Shown: positions 1 through 8,064 of the stretch, in pieces | Layout of the letters: every line of letters begins with the position of its first letter | Position numbering within the stretch: position 1 is the first letter of the stretch | Assembly: GCA_050294475.1 (NCBI GenBank) | Contig: JBNKOE010000010.1 | Location: forward strand, 124,001 to 188,000 | Source of the DNA: Thalassobellus sp050294475 | Lineage (GTDB): Bacteria; Bacteroidota; Bacteroidia; Flavobacteriales; Flavobacteriaceae | Reading direction: 5' to 3' | Length of the DNA: 64,000 nt | The notes under the pieces: model-generated | Told to the model about the DNA's origin: nothing | The model's input: the letters and a program-made list of their open reading frames with translations, nothing else | Database searches by the model: none | Program-made: the position numbers and the translations under genes

Positions 1-752
1 GTTTGCCATCTATCCCTTTACATATATTATCGGTCGTTAAGTTCATCACATCGCCATAGGACAGTCCTGTATAGCAACTGAACACGAACAGATCCTTTAT
101 CAGTTGCAACCTTTGGATCATGAACACTTTGTTTTCTATGCTTTGAAGTTCTTCCAAGGTCAAGAAACCTCTTTCCTTTTTTTCATATTTTGCCTCAAAC
201 TTTATAAAGGGGTCTTTGTCCAACCATTCCATTTTAAATGCCAGACTGACCATTTTCCGTAACCTTTCAATATGTTTCATAACCGTGTTATCCCATATTG
301 TTCTGATGCCTTAAAAAGCGTTCAAAATCTATGATAAACTTATATCCCAGTTCGAATAAGAACATATCGGTTGTTTTGTGTTTTTCCTTTAGAAAAAGTA
401 GGATATACTTATGGGTGGTATAATAGTTCTTTTGTGTGCCCCATCGTAAAGTGTCTTTCATGTGGGTGTTATGGTATTCTATGATATCCGTTAGGGAATG
501 TCGGGTTTCTGCATTCCCTAAAAAATGGGCTTTGATAATGTCAGAGGTCACTAACCTGTTACTGCTTTGTAGCTTTTGGTAACATTCGAACAGTCTTACA
601 TAAACTTGCTCTAGGTAGGCATTAATAAATTTGTTTGATTCGCATGTGCCTTTCAGCCTGTTCTTTGCAGTGTCCCAATCTGAAATAAGTACTTTTTGTT
701 TTAGGGACAGTTCTGAGCGTTTTCCGTTTACCGTGATTCTGGCATAAAGGGA
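1..752 (-). pseudogene. Tyrosine recombinase (integrase) remnant, truncated and frameshifted
   Basis: Read on the minus strand, 752 to 288 encodes an arm-type DNA-binding segment (YARITVNGKRSELS) followed by a SAM-like core-binding domain (HNTHMKD, GTQKNY, FIIDFERFLR). The frame ends at a TAA at 288-290 and resumes at once in another frame (NTVMKHIERLRKMV ... WLDKDPF ... SCYTGLSYGDVMNLT), which runs off the left edge, so there is a frameshift near 288-292. At the other end the frame is blocked by TGA at 753-755 with no ATG in between, so the usual first 20-30 residues are missing. The order of domains matches integrases of Bacteroidota integrative elements. The TGLSYGD box has no Arg at the usual Arg I place, as also seen in IntDOT-type enzymes. 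Two lesions make activity unlikely. The tRNA-Pro gene lies 112 bp away, a typical attachment target. Confidence 0.85.
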
Positions 753-801
753 TCAAGACTAATTGTTGTGGGATAGCTTAAAATAGAAGACCTTTGAAAA
801 C

Positions 802-840
802 AAAAAAAACCTTGTAAATCATACAATTTACAAGGTTTTA
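802..840 (-). terminator. Intrinsic terminator of tRNA-Pro
   Basis: A perfect 13-bp stem (807-819 with 826-838, 6-nt loop) is followed on the minus strand by a run of eight T (complement of 802-809). It lies 24 bp past the 3' end of the minus-strand tRNA gene. A T tract is also present on the plus side, but it is shorter. Confidence 0.8.
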
Positions 841-863
841 GTTTCTATTGGTATTAATTTTGT

Positions 864-937
864 CGGGGTGGCAGGATTCGAACCTGCGACCTCCGCGTCC
901 CAAACGCGGCGCGATAACCGGGCTACGCTACACCCCG
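864..937 (-). tRNA. tRNA-Pro (anticodon TGG)
   Basis: The minus strand gives a complete 74-nt cloverleaf. The acceptor arms CGGGGTG and CACCCCG pair, the T arm carries the GGTTCGAATCC signature, and the anticodon stem CCGCG/CGCGG encloses loop TTTGGGA with anticodon TGG (complement of 900-902). No CCA is encoded. A Bacteroidota promoter lies upstream and a terminator downstream, so it is a single-gene unit. An integrase remnant borders its 3' end, suggesting that it served as an integration site. Confidence 0.97.
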
Positions 938-960
938 AATTGGTTACCTGTAACGGATTG

Positions 961-990
961 CAAATATACTTTATTTATTCATTTTTCAAA
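961..990 (-). promoter_or_regulatory. Promoter of tRNA-Pro
   Basis: The minus strand has TATATTTG (complement of 961-968), an exact match to the Bacteroidota -7 consensus TAnnTTTG. TTTG (complement of 987-990) lies 18 nt upstream, the usual -33 position. The -7 box is 24 nt before the mature tRNA 5' end. Confidence 0.75.
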
Positions 991-1084
991 TTATTTTTTA
1001 AAAAAATGTTCGACAAAGAATAAGACTGGATAATAATTTAAAATCTATAATTTAGTAATCTGTTTAAAATTATATTTCATCACT

Positions 1085-3370
1085 GTGTATTTTAACAAAA
1101 AACTATTAACCATTATGAGTATTTGCATGGTGTTATTCAGTCATGCTCAAATAAAAATAATTGATAGTGATAGCAAAGAGATTTTATATGATGTAACTAT
1201 AATTAACACCGAAACTAATGATTCTATAAACTCAAAATCAACCAATTTTGTAGAAATACCTAAAACAGGAAAATATATTATTAGTAAAGAAAACTATATT
1301 AAAAAGCTTGTAGAATTAAAAAATAACAAATATTATATTATTCCATTAAGCATCAATAATTCAGAATTAAATGAAATTATTATTAATGCGAATCATATTC
1401 CTAAAAAACTAAAAAAGTCTACAAAATCAATTAGCATTATTTCATTAAAAGATATAGAACGCTCAAATAATATAAATTTCGCTCCCATTTTAAATAGAAC
1501 TCCTGGAGTTTTTATGCAAAGCGGCTCACTTAACACGAACAGAATCACTATTAGAGGAATTGGGTCAAGGAATTTATTTGGCACAGCAAAAATAAGAGCC
1601 TATTTCAAGGATATTCCATTAACTAATGGTAATGGAGAAACCAATATTGAAGATTTTGAATTAGCATCTATATCACGTTTTGAGATTATTAAAGGAGCAA
1701 CCTCAAGCGAATATGGTGCTGGACTTGGCGGAACCATTAGCATAACTCCAAAAAATGCTTACTTAAACACATCGCATATTAATAGTGATTTAATAATAGG
1801 CTCTTTCGGATTAAAAAAAGGCATCATTAATTTAAATCACGGTACAACCAAAAACAGTTACAGAGCTATTTACAGTAATACCCATAGCGATGGCTATCGA
1901 GAAAACAATGAATACAACAGGCAAACATTTACTTTTAGCTCCAATCATTTTTCAACAAAAAAAGATGAAATTTCATTTTTAGCTAGTTATGTTGATTTAA
2001 AAGCTTTCATTCCAAGTTCTATAAACCAATCAGTATATTTAAACAACCCTAAGTCTGCTGCCTTTACATGGAAACTATCTCAAGGTTTTGAAGATTCTAA
2101 AAGAGGTGTTTTTGGCTTATCATGGAAGCATGAATATTCTAATAATTTAAAGCAAATAACAAGTACTTTCTCTTCTTTTAGAAATGGTTATGAACCAAGA
2201 CCCTTCAATATTTTAAAAGAAAATACTTTTGGAATTGGTATCCGTTCAAGGTTATTAGGGCAAATAAAACTTTTTAACAAAAAAGTAGATTACACTTTTG
2301 GTGGTGAACTTTTCAAAGACAATTATAAATACAAAACTTTTGATAACCTATATGAAAATTTTCCTCCTAATACAGGAAGTGTGGAAGGTTTAGAATTATC
2401 GAATTTTAAAGAAAATAGAGCATATTACAATGTGTTTTTTGAAACTAATTATGAGTTTTCAGAAAAAACCACGCTTTCTATTGGTTTAAACTTAAATAAA
2501 ACGTCTTATAAATTAGATGATAGATTTACGGTTTCAGAAACTAATTTAGACCAATCAGGGAGTTATAAATTCAAAAATATCTTATCACCAAAATTTGGCA
2601 TATCTCATTTAATTTCTAATAATATTAGTGTTTATTCAAATGTAAGTCACGGCTTCTCTCCTATTACTTTATCAGAAACTTTATTGCCAAACGGACAAAT
2701 AAACACTAATTTAAAACCTGAGACTGGTTGGAATTATGAAATAGGAACTCGAGGTTCTCTACTCAATAAAAAACTACAGTTTAATTTTGCTATATTTCGA
2801 TTAAACATTAAAAACCTTTTAGTTTCTAGACGGGCTAGTGAAGATCAGTTTATTGGCATAAACGCAGGCAAAACACAACATGATGGATTAGAGATATCTT
2901 TAAATTATAAATGGATAGCAAACAAAGTCCTAAAAATAAATAGCTTTACAAATTTCACATTAAATAACTTTATTTTCAAAGAGTTTATTAATGATGAAAA
3001 CAACTTTTCAGGAAATGATTTAACTGGAGTTCCCTCTGAAATTTTTAACGCTGGTATTGATATTGAATCCGCTTTCGGATTATATGGAAACATAAACTTT
3101 CAGCATGTAGGTAGTATGCCTATTACAGATTCTAATAGTCTATATTCAAATAGTTACAACCTAACAAATCTTAAGTTTGGATTTGAAAAAACCCTCAATA
3201 AAAAGCTAAAATTGAATCTTTATATTGGTTTAAACAATATCTTTAATAAAAAATATACCTCTCAAACATTAATAAATGCTTCTGGATTTGGAGGCTCCGC
3301 ACCTCGATACTATTACCCAGGAAATCCTATTAATTATTTTTCAGGCTTAAATATAAATTATATTTTTTAA
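1085..3370 (+). CDS. TonB-dependent outer-membrane receptor
   Basis: Protein of 761 aa starting at GTG. This start gives a good signal peptide (KK, hydrophobic LLTIMSICMVLF, cleavage near SHA-Q at 21-22), whereas the next ATG at codon 11 would remove the charged part. Residues 23-100 form a short N-terminal beta domain in the place of a carboxypeptidase-regulatory-like domain. The plug follows at about 114-222 (LNRTPGVFMQ, ITIRGIGSR, FEIIKGATSSEYGAGLGGTI), then a 22-strand-type beta barrel ending in aromatic Phe. It resembles FecA/siderophore-type receptors more than SusC, since it is shorter and has no SusD neighbour. The substrate cannot be read from sequence. A sugar-dehydrogenase lipoprotein and a cytochrome follow 23 bp downstream, so uptake of a cofactor or sugar derivative is possible, but this is inference. 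Confidence 0.9.
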   Translation: MYFNKKLLTIMSICMVLFSHAQIKIIDSDSKEILYDVTIINTETNDSINSKSTNFVEIPKTGKYIISKENYIKKLVELKNNKYYIIPLSINNSELNEIIINANHIPKKLKKSTKSISIISLKDIERSNNINFAPILNRTPGVFMQSGSLNTNRITIRGIGSRNLFGTAKIRAYFKDIPLTNGNGETNIEDFELASISRFEIIKGATSSEYGAGLGGTISITPKNAYLNTSHINSDLIIGSFGLKKGIINLNHGTTKNSYRAIYSNTHSDGYRENNEYNRQTFTFSSNHFSTKKDEISFLASYVDLKAFIPSSINQSVYLNNPKSAAFTWKLSQGFEDSKRGVFGLSWKHEYSNNLKQITSTFSSFRNGYEPRPFNILKENTFGIGIRSRLLGQIKLFNKKVDYTFGGELFKDNYKYKTFDNLYENFPPNTGSVEGLELSNFKENRAYYNVFFETNYEFSEKTTLSIGLNLNKTSYKLDDRFTVSETNLDQSGSYKFKNILSPKFGISHLISNNISVYSNVSHGFSPITLSETLLPNGQINTNLKPETGWNYEIGTRGSLLNKKLQFNFAIFRLNIKNLLVSRRASEDQFIGINAGKTQHDGLEISLNYKWIANKVLKINSFTNFTLNNFIFKEFINDENNFSGNDLTGVPSEIFNAGIDIESAFGLYGNINFQHVGSMPITDSNSLYSNSYNLTNLKFGFEKTLNKKLKLNLYIGLNNIFNKKYTSQTLINASGFGGSAPRYYYPGNPINYFSGLNINYIF

Positions 3371-3393
3371 TGTAACTTTAAATCAAAAAAATC

Positions 3394-4518
3394 ATGGAGA
3401 AACAGATTTATTCATTACTTATAATACTAATTAGCTTTTCTGCATGTGCACAACAAACAGATTCTGAAATAAAAGCAGAAGACCCAATAAATGTAAATTA
3501 CACAACAGAAGTTGTTGTACCAGATTTAAACATTCCGTGGGGCATGGTGTTTTTACCCGATGGCAGCATGCTTATCACCGAAAAAACAGGCGAAATCATT
3601 CACTTTAAAGATGGCAAAAAAACAACTATCAATGGCGTTCCAGAAATTTATGTTCGCGGTCAAGGAGGTTTAATGGATATTGAATTACACCCTAATTACG
3701 AAAGTAATGGATGGATATATTTATCATACGCTTCGTCTGAAGGCGAAGGAGATGGTGGTAACACAGCAATAATGAGAGCTAAATTAGAGAACAACACTTT
3801 AGTTTATAAAAAAGTACTTTATAAAGCAGAACCAAACTCAAAAAAGGGACAACATTTTGGCTCTCGAATTGAGTTTGATAACGAAGGTTACTTATATTTT
3901 TCAATTGGTGAACGCGGACAGCGAGATATTAATCCGCAAGATATTACTAGAGATTGTGGTAAAATATATAGGTTAAATGATGACGGAAGTATTCCTTCAG
4001 ACAATCCATTTGTAAATACAGAAAATGCAAAAAAAGCTATTTTTAGTTACGGACATAGAAACCCACAAGGCATGGCAAAAAATCCAATTACGGGAGCTAT
4101 TTGGATAAATGAACATGGCCCAAAAGGTGGCGACGAAATAAATATTATAGAAAAAGGAAAAAACTTTGGATGGCCCGTTATTTCCTATGGCATTAATTAT
4201 GACGGAACTCCTTTTACTGATATTACAGAAAAAAAAGGTATGGAACAGCCTCTTTTTTATTGGGTACCATCTATTGCTCCAAGCGGAATGACTTTTATTA
4301 CATCAAACATATATCCTGAATGGAAAGGAAGTATTTTAGTTGGTTCATTAAAATTTTCCTATTTAGAACGATTAGAACTAAAAAACAATAAAGTTATAAA
4401 ACGCGAAAAACTATTGAAAGATATAGGGCGAGTTAGAAATGTAATTCAAGGTCCAGACGGATATATTTATGTCGCTATAGAAGGAAAAGGTATCATAAAA
4501 ATAATTCCAAAGAAATAA
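3394..4518 (+). CDS. PQQ-dependent sugar dehydrogenase (GSDH family), lipoprotein
   Basis: Protein of 374 aa with an SPII signal (MEKQIYSLLIILISFSAC, lipobox FSAC), so it is membrane-anchored outside the cytoplasm. It has the six-bladed propeller motifs of the glucose/sorbosone dehydrogenase family: IPWGMVFLPDGSMLITEKTG, GQGGLMDIELHPNY, GHRNPQGMA, INEHGPKGGDEIN and KNFGWP. Family members (soluble aldose dehydrogenases such as YliI) oxidise sugars using PQQ and pass electrons to an acceptor. The heme c lipoprotein encoded 4 bp downstream is the obvious acceptor. No PQQ biosynthesis gene is visible in the window, so PQQ would have to be scavenged or made elsewhere. The exact sugar is unknown. 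Confidence 0.88.
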   Translation: MEKQIYSLLIILISFSACAQQTDSEIKAEDPINVNYTTEVVVPDLNIPWGMVFLPDGSMLITEKTGEIIHFKDGKKTTINGVPEIYVRGQGGLMDIELHPNYESNGWIYLSYASSEGEGDGGNTAIMRAKLENNTLVYKKVLYKAEPNSKKGQHFGSRIEFDNEGYLYFSIGERGQRDINPQDITRDCGKIYRLNDDGSIPSDNPFVNTENAKKAIFSYGHRNPQGMAKNPITGAIWINEHGPKGGDEINIIEKGKNFGWPVISYGINYDGTPFTDITEKKGMEQPLFYWVPSIAPSGMTFITSNIYPEWKGSILVGSLKFSYLERLELKNNKVIKREKLLKDIGRVRNVIQGPDGYIYVAIEGKGIIKIIPKK

Positions 4519-4522
4519 ACAC

Positions 4523-4918
4523 ATGAGAATATTTTTTTTAAGCTTAATTGCAACTATATCATTGTCATGCAAATCTCAAAACAACAATTTAAAAGCAAGC
4601 ATAGATAGAGGTAGCGAAATATATACCGATTTTTGTATGGTTTGCCATTTACCAAATGGAACTGGAATAAAAAATGTCTATCCGCCACTTGCAAATTCAG
4701 ACTATTTATTAAAAAATAGAGAAGCCAGCATTAAAGCCATTAAATTTGGATTAAATGGAGCTATAACAGTTAATAACCTAACATATAATAATGCTATGGC
4801 TGTTTTAGGATTAAGTGACGATGAAGTTGCAGATGTTGTGAATTATATTTCAAACAGCTGGGGTAATAAAAACGATAATATAGTTACAGAAGAAGAAGTT
4901 TCGAAAATTAAAAAATAA
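4523..4918 (+). CDS. Mono-heme cytochrome c lipoprotein
   Basis: Protein of 131 aa with a short SPII signal (MRIFFLSLIATISLSC). A single heme-binding CMVCH motif lies at residues 38-42 (Cys38, Cys41, His42). The likely distal Met is Met92 in NAMAVLG, followed by the C-terminal helix ADVVNYISNSWG typical of class I cytochromes. It starts 4 bp after the sugar dehydrogenase gene and is almost certainly cotranscribed with it. Its likely job is to take electrons from that dehydrogenase and deliver them to the respiratory chain. The residue after Met92 is Ala rather than the usual Pro, so the distal ligand assignment is tentative. Confidence 0.9.
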   Translation: MRIFFLSLIATISLSCKSQNNNLKASIDRGSEIYTDFCMVCHLPNGTGIKNVYPPLANSDYLLKNREASIKAIKFGLNGAITVNNLTYNNAMAVLGLSDDEVADVVNYISNSWGNKNDNIVTEEEVSKIKK

Positions 4919-4951
4919 AAACGATTCCACTTATAAAACTATACATTTAAC

Positions 4952-4959
4952 TAACTTTG
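4952..4959 (+). promoter_or_regulatory. -7 promoter element for the udk operon
   Basis: TAACTTTG matches the TAnnTTTG consensus and ends 26 nt before the udk start. I see no clear TTTG at -33, so confidence is moderate. Confidence 0.5.
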
Positions 4960-4985
4960 TAAAAAAGCTAATTAAATAACATATC

Positions 4986-5591
4986 ATGCTAATTATAGGA
5001 ATTGCAGGTGGTACTGGCTGCGGAAAAACTACGGTTGTAAACCAAATATTAAATGAACTTCCTGAAGGAGAAGTAGGTATCATTTCTCAAGATTCTTATT
5101 ATAATGACACCACTCATTTATCATATGAAGAACGTGTTAAAATAAATTTTGACCATCCTAGATCGATAGATTTTAACCTTTTAACAAGTCACCTAAAAAA
5201 TTTAAAAAACAATGAATCAATACACCAACCTGTGTATTCATTCGTTAAACATAACAGAACAGGTGATACTATTTTAACACACCCTAGAAAAGTAATGATT
5301 GTTGAAGGTATTTTAATATTAACAAATCCTGAATTACGAGATCTTTTTGATATTAAAATATTTGTGCATGCTGATACTGATGAACGATTAATACGTAGAT
5401 TAAAACGAGATATAGCAGAACGTGGCAGAGATATAAATGAAGTTTTAACAAGATACCAAACAACGTTAAAACCCATGCACGATCAGTTTATTGAACCTAT
5501 GAAAGAGTACGCAGATATAATAATACCAAACAATAAATATAATACGGTTGCAATAGATATTGTTCGCACCATTATAAACGAAAAACTATAA
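4986..5591 (+). CDS. udk: Uridine kinase
   Basis: Protein of 201 aa, full length for the family. Walker A GGTGCGKT lies at residues 8-15. Further family motifs are ISQDSYY (substrate loop), INFDHPRSID, VEGILIL, a lid segment RLIRRLKRDIAERGR and the C-terminal FIEPMKEYADIIIP. It phosphorylates uridine and cytidine to UMP and CMP with ATP or GTP in pyrimidine salvage, in the cytoplasm. The next gene begins on the base after its stop codon, so it heads an operon with a divisome protein and mutA. A TAACTTTG promoter element lies upstream. Confidence 0.95.
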   Translation: MLIIGIAGGTGCGKTTVVNQILNELPEGEVGIISQDSYYNDTTHLSYEERVKINFDHPRSIDFNLLTSHLKNLKNNESIHQPVYSFVKHNRTGDTILTHPRKVMIVEGILILTNPELRDLFDIKIFVHADTDERLIRRLKRDIAERGRDINEVLTRYQTTLKPMHDQFIEPMKEYADIIIPNNKYNTVAIDIVRTIINEKL

Positions 5592-5909
5592 GTGGCAAAA
5601 TTCAATAAAAATAAATACTTAAAACCATTTAAAAACTGGTACATTTTAATTCTAGCAATTTTTGCTGTTTGGATGATTTTTTTCGATGCCAATTCTTGGT
5701 TTATTCACAACGAATTGAATAATGATATTAACGATCTAGAAGCTGAAAAAAAATATTACGAAAGAGAAATTGAAAAAGACAAAAAAGCTATAAAAAAACT
5801 AAGCACAGAAGAAGGTTTAGAGAAATTTGCTCGCGAAGAATATTATATGAAACGCGACAATGAGGAAATTTTTATAATTGAATACGAAGATAGTTTAAAA
5901 GCAAAGTAA
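5592..5909 (+). CDS. Septum formation initiator family protein (FtsB/DivIC-like)
   Basis: Protein of 105 aa beginning at GTG directly after the udk stop codon. It has a short basic cytoplasmic tail, one membrane segment at about 16-31 (WYILILAIFAVWMIFF), a coiled coil at about 40-70 rich in E and K, and the C-terminal EGLEKFAREEYYMKRDNEEIFIIEY box typical of FtsB/DivIC. Family members form a bitopic complex with FtsL and FtsQ/DivIB that activates septal peptidoglycan synthesis. Which of the FtsB or DivIC names fits best cannot be decided from sequence. Gap to mutA is 1 bp. Confidence 0.88.
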   Translation: MAKFNKNKYLKPFKNWYILILAIFAVWMIFFDANSWFIHNELNNDINDLEAEKKYYEREIEKDKKAIKKLSTEEGLEKFAREEYYMKRDNEEIFIIEYEDSLKAK

Positions 5910-5910
5910 A

Positions 5911-7284
5911 ATGACTAAACGGTTATTTAATGAATTTGATTCGGTTTCATTAAAACAATGGAAGCAAAAAATTCAGTTTGACTTAAAAGGTGCTGATTAT
6001 AATGATACCCTTATTTGGAAAACAGCTGAAGATATTTTGGTAAAACCATTTTATCATGCCAATGATTTTAATGAACTTCCAAAACCATCAAACACCAAAA
6101 CAACTGCATGGGAAATTTGTCAATCTATTTACGTAGCTAATGTTGAAAAATCAAACCTAAAAGCACTTAGCTCTATAAAAAAAGGTGCTAATAGCATCAA
6201 ATTCATAATTCCTTCTGAAACAATTTCTATTGAAAGTTTATTAGAAAACATCGATTTAAACAGTATTTCGATTTATTTAGAATTACACTTTTTATCTGTC
6301 GATTTTATTAAAAAAAATAGTTTGCTTACAGCGAAAGCAAAAGTATTTTATAATACAGATATTATTGGAAATCTTGCAAAAACAGGAAACTGGTACAATA
6401 CTATTAAAAATGACTTTTCGCAATTTGAATCTATAATAAAACAAACTAAATCTTTTAGTATCGATGTAGCTTTATACCAAAATGCAGGAGCAACTATTGT
6501 ACAACAATTAGGCTATGCCTTAGCACATGCAAACGAATATTTAAATCATTTAGAAACGCTTCTTAGTCTTGAAGAGAAACAATCAATTAACATCAATTTT
6601 AACATTGCTATTGGCTCTAATTACTTTTTCGAAATTGCAAAACTACGAGCGCTTCGCTTACTTTGGAAAGCATTAGCTTCAAAATATCAAATAAATACTA
6701 ATTGCCACATTATAGCAACTCCATCAATACGTAATAAAACATTATACGATTACAACACCAACATGCTTAGAACCACCACAGAGTGCATGAGTGCTATTTT
6801 AGGTGGGGCTAATACTATTTATAATTTACCTTACGATGCTATATTTCATAAGGACAATGAATTTGGTGAACGCATTGCCAGAAATCAATTATTAATTTTA
6901 AAGCATGAAAGCTATTTTGATAAAATTGACAATCCTACAGATGGCGCTTACTATATTGAATCACTAACAAATCAATTAGCCGAAAAAGCTTTAGATTTAT
7001 TTAAAAACATTGAAACAGGTGGAGGTTTTTTAAAACAATTAAAAGAAGGTATTATACAACGAAAAATTAAAGAAAGTGCAGCAAAAGAACAACAACTTTT
7101 TGACGCAGGAGAAAATATATTATTAGGCACTAACAAACATACCAACCCTAATGATAAGATGAAACATGATTTAGAAATATACCCTTTTGTAAAAACAAAT
7201 CAAAGAAAAACATTGATTGAACCTATAATAGAAAAACGATTATCAGAAATATTAGAACAAAAACGATTAAAAAATGAAAATTAA
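5911..7284 (+). CDS. mutA: Methylmalonyl-CoA mutase small (beta) subunit
   Basis: Protein of 457 aa with the TIM-barrel layout of the MutA/MutB family and no C-terminal B12-binding domain (no DxHxxG motif), as expected for the small subunit. Recognisable segments are FNEFDSVSLKQWKQKIQFDLKG at the start, VEPFYHAND-like KPFYHANDFNEL, GATIVQQLGYALAHANEYL, and GANTIYNLPYDAIF near 290-305. The heterodimer isomerises succinyl-CoA and (R)-methylmalonyl-CoA, with catalysis in the B12-carrying large subunit. The large subunit normally sits next to it, but here the following gene is a lipoprotein and no mutB occurs in the window. Confidence 0.88.
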   Translation: MTKRLFNEFDSVSLKQWKQKIQFDLKGADYNDTLIWKTAEDILVKPFYHANDFNELPKPSNTKTTAWEICQSIYVANVEKSNLKALSSIKKGANSIKFIIPSETISIESLLENIDLNSISIYLELHFLSVDFIKKNSLLTAKAKVFYNTDIIGNLAKTGNWYNTIKNDFSQFESIIKQTKSFSIDVALYQNAGATIVQQLGYALAHANEYLNHLETLLSLEEKQSININFNIAIGSNYFFEIAKLRALRLLWKALASKYQINTNCHIIATPSIRNKTLYDYNTNMLRTTTECMSAILGGANTIYNLPYDAIFHKDNEFGERIARNQLLILKHESYFDKIDNPTDGAYYIESLTNQLAEKALDLFKNIETGGGFLKQLKEGIIQRKIKESAAKEQQLFDAGENILLGTNKHTNPNDKMKHDLEIYPFVKTNQRKTLIEPIIEKRLSEILEQKRLKNEN

Positions 7285-7933
7285 CTTAAAACACATGAAA
7301 TCAAATTTAAAACTTATCACATTATTTCTAGGAATTACTTTACTAAGTTGTAAAAATGAAAACAAACTACCAGAATTTAAATACAGTGAAAAACCAATTG
7401 CTTTAACGTGTAATGATCTAAATTCAAAATTATATAATGAGGCACTGTATTCTTTTGAGAATGATATCTTAACTTTTTATAGCAAAAACAAACCAAACCC
7501 GTCTTTAATTCAAGCTTACAGCCAATTTATTAGAAATGCTAGCTACGGAAGAGCGAAATATGAAGACATCGTTTCTGAACACACTTTAAATATTTTTAAG
7601 GCGCTAAAACTAGACAACGATTTATGGGATGCTAACAATACAAAAAGTCATTTAAACTATAATAGTAAAGTTATAAAATGTATAGCAGACAACATAAAAG
7701 ATAAAAACTTAAAAACAACATTTAAAGCGCTCTTATCAACAAATAGTATGAGCCCAAAGTTATTTGCTGCACCACTAAATACAAAATACAGAAATGTACT
7801 TTCTGATAAATTTTTAGCATCTTACGTAGCTTTCGATTTATTTTATGCTAATCTATTTAATGTAGATTTTTCAAAAGTAAATTCTGAGAAACCTGCCGAA
7901 AAAGTTAATTCTAATAACGTACCTCAAAAATAA
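7274..7933 (+). CDS. Uncharacterised lipoprotein
   Basis: Protein of 219 aa from the ATG at 7274, or 212 aa from the ATG at 7295. The second start gives a textbook 19-residue SPII signal (KSNLKLITLFLGITLLSC) and needs no overlap with mutA. The first overlaps mutA by 11 bp. The mature part is a mostly helical, Asn/Lys-rich domain with three Cys (including ALTCND and KVIKCIAD) and no motif I can name. Position suggests cotranscription with mutA. Function unknown. It ends the operon, with a long hairpin 57 bp downstream. Confidence 0.75.
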   Translation: MKINLKHMKSNLKLITLFLGITLLSCKNENKLPEFKYSEKPIALTCNDLNSKLYNEALYSFENDILTFYSKNKPNPSLIQAYSQFIRNASYGRAKYEDIVSEHTLNIFKALKLDNDLWDANNTKSHLNYNSKVIKCIADNIKDKNLKTTFKALLSTNSMSPKLFAAPLNTKYRNVLSDKFLASYVAFDLFYANLFNVDFSKVNSEKPAEKVNSNNVPQK

Positions 7934-7990
7934 AGATTGATTATTACTAAAAATGGTTTTATACCTTTAAAAGTAAATAACACCATCAAA

Positions 7991-8043
7991 AAGAGGTTGT
8001 CTAAAAAGCACAGTTCCACATCATGCTTTTTAGACAACCTCTT
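7991..8043. terminator. Bidirectional terminator, 20-bp perfect stem
   Basis: Arms 7991-8010 and 8024-8043 are perfect reverse complements with a 13-nt loop. The stem lies between the convergent lipoprotein and M16 peptidase genes. The stem has internal A and T tracts but no long T run after it. A second, outer inverted pair of 12 bp (7934-7945 with 8060-8071) encloses it, the right arm lying in the last codons of the peptidase gene. Confidence 0.7.
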
Positions 8044-8064
8044 CTAAATAATATACAACAATAA

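Noticed and set aside
848..1033. Plus-strand open frame of 61 codons
   Set aside because: It covers the minus-strand tRNA-Pro and its promoter and has no protein features.
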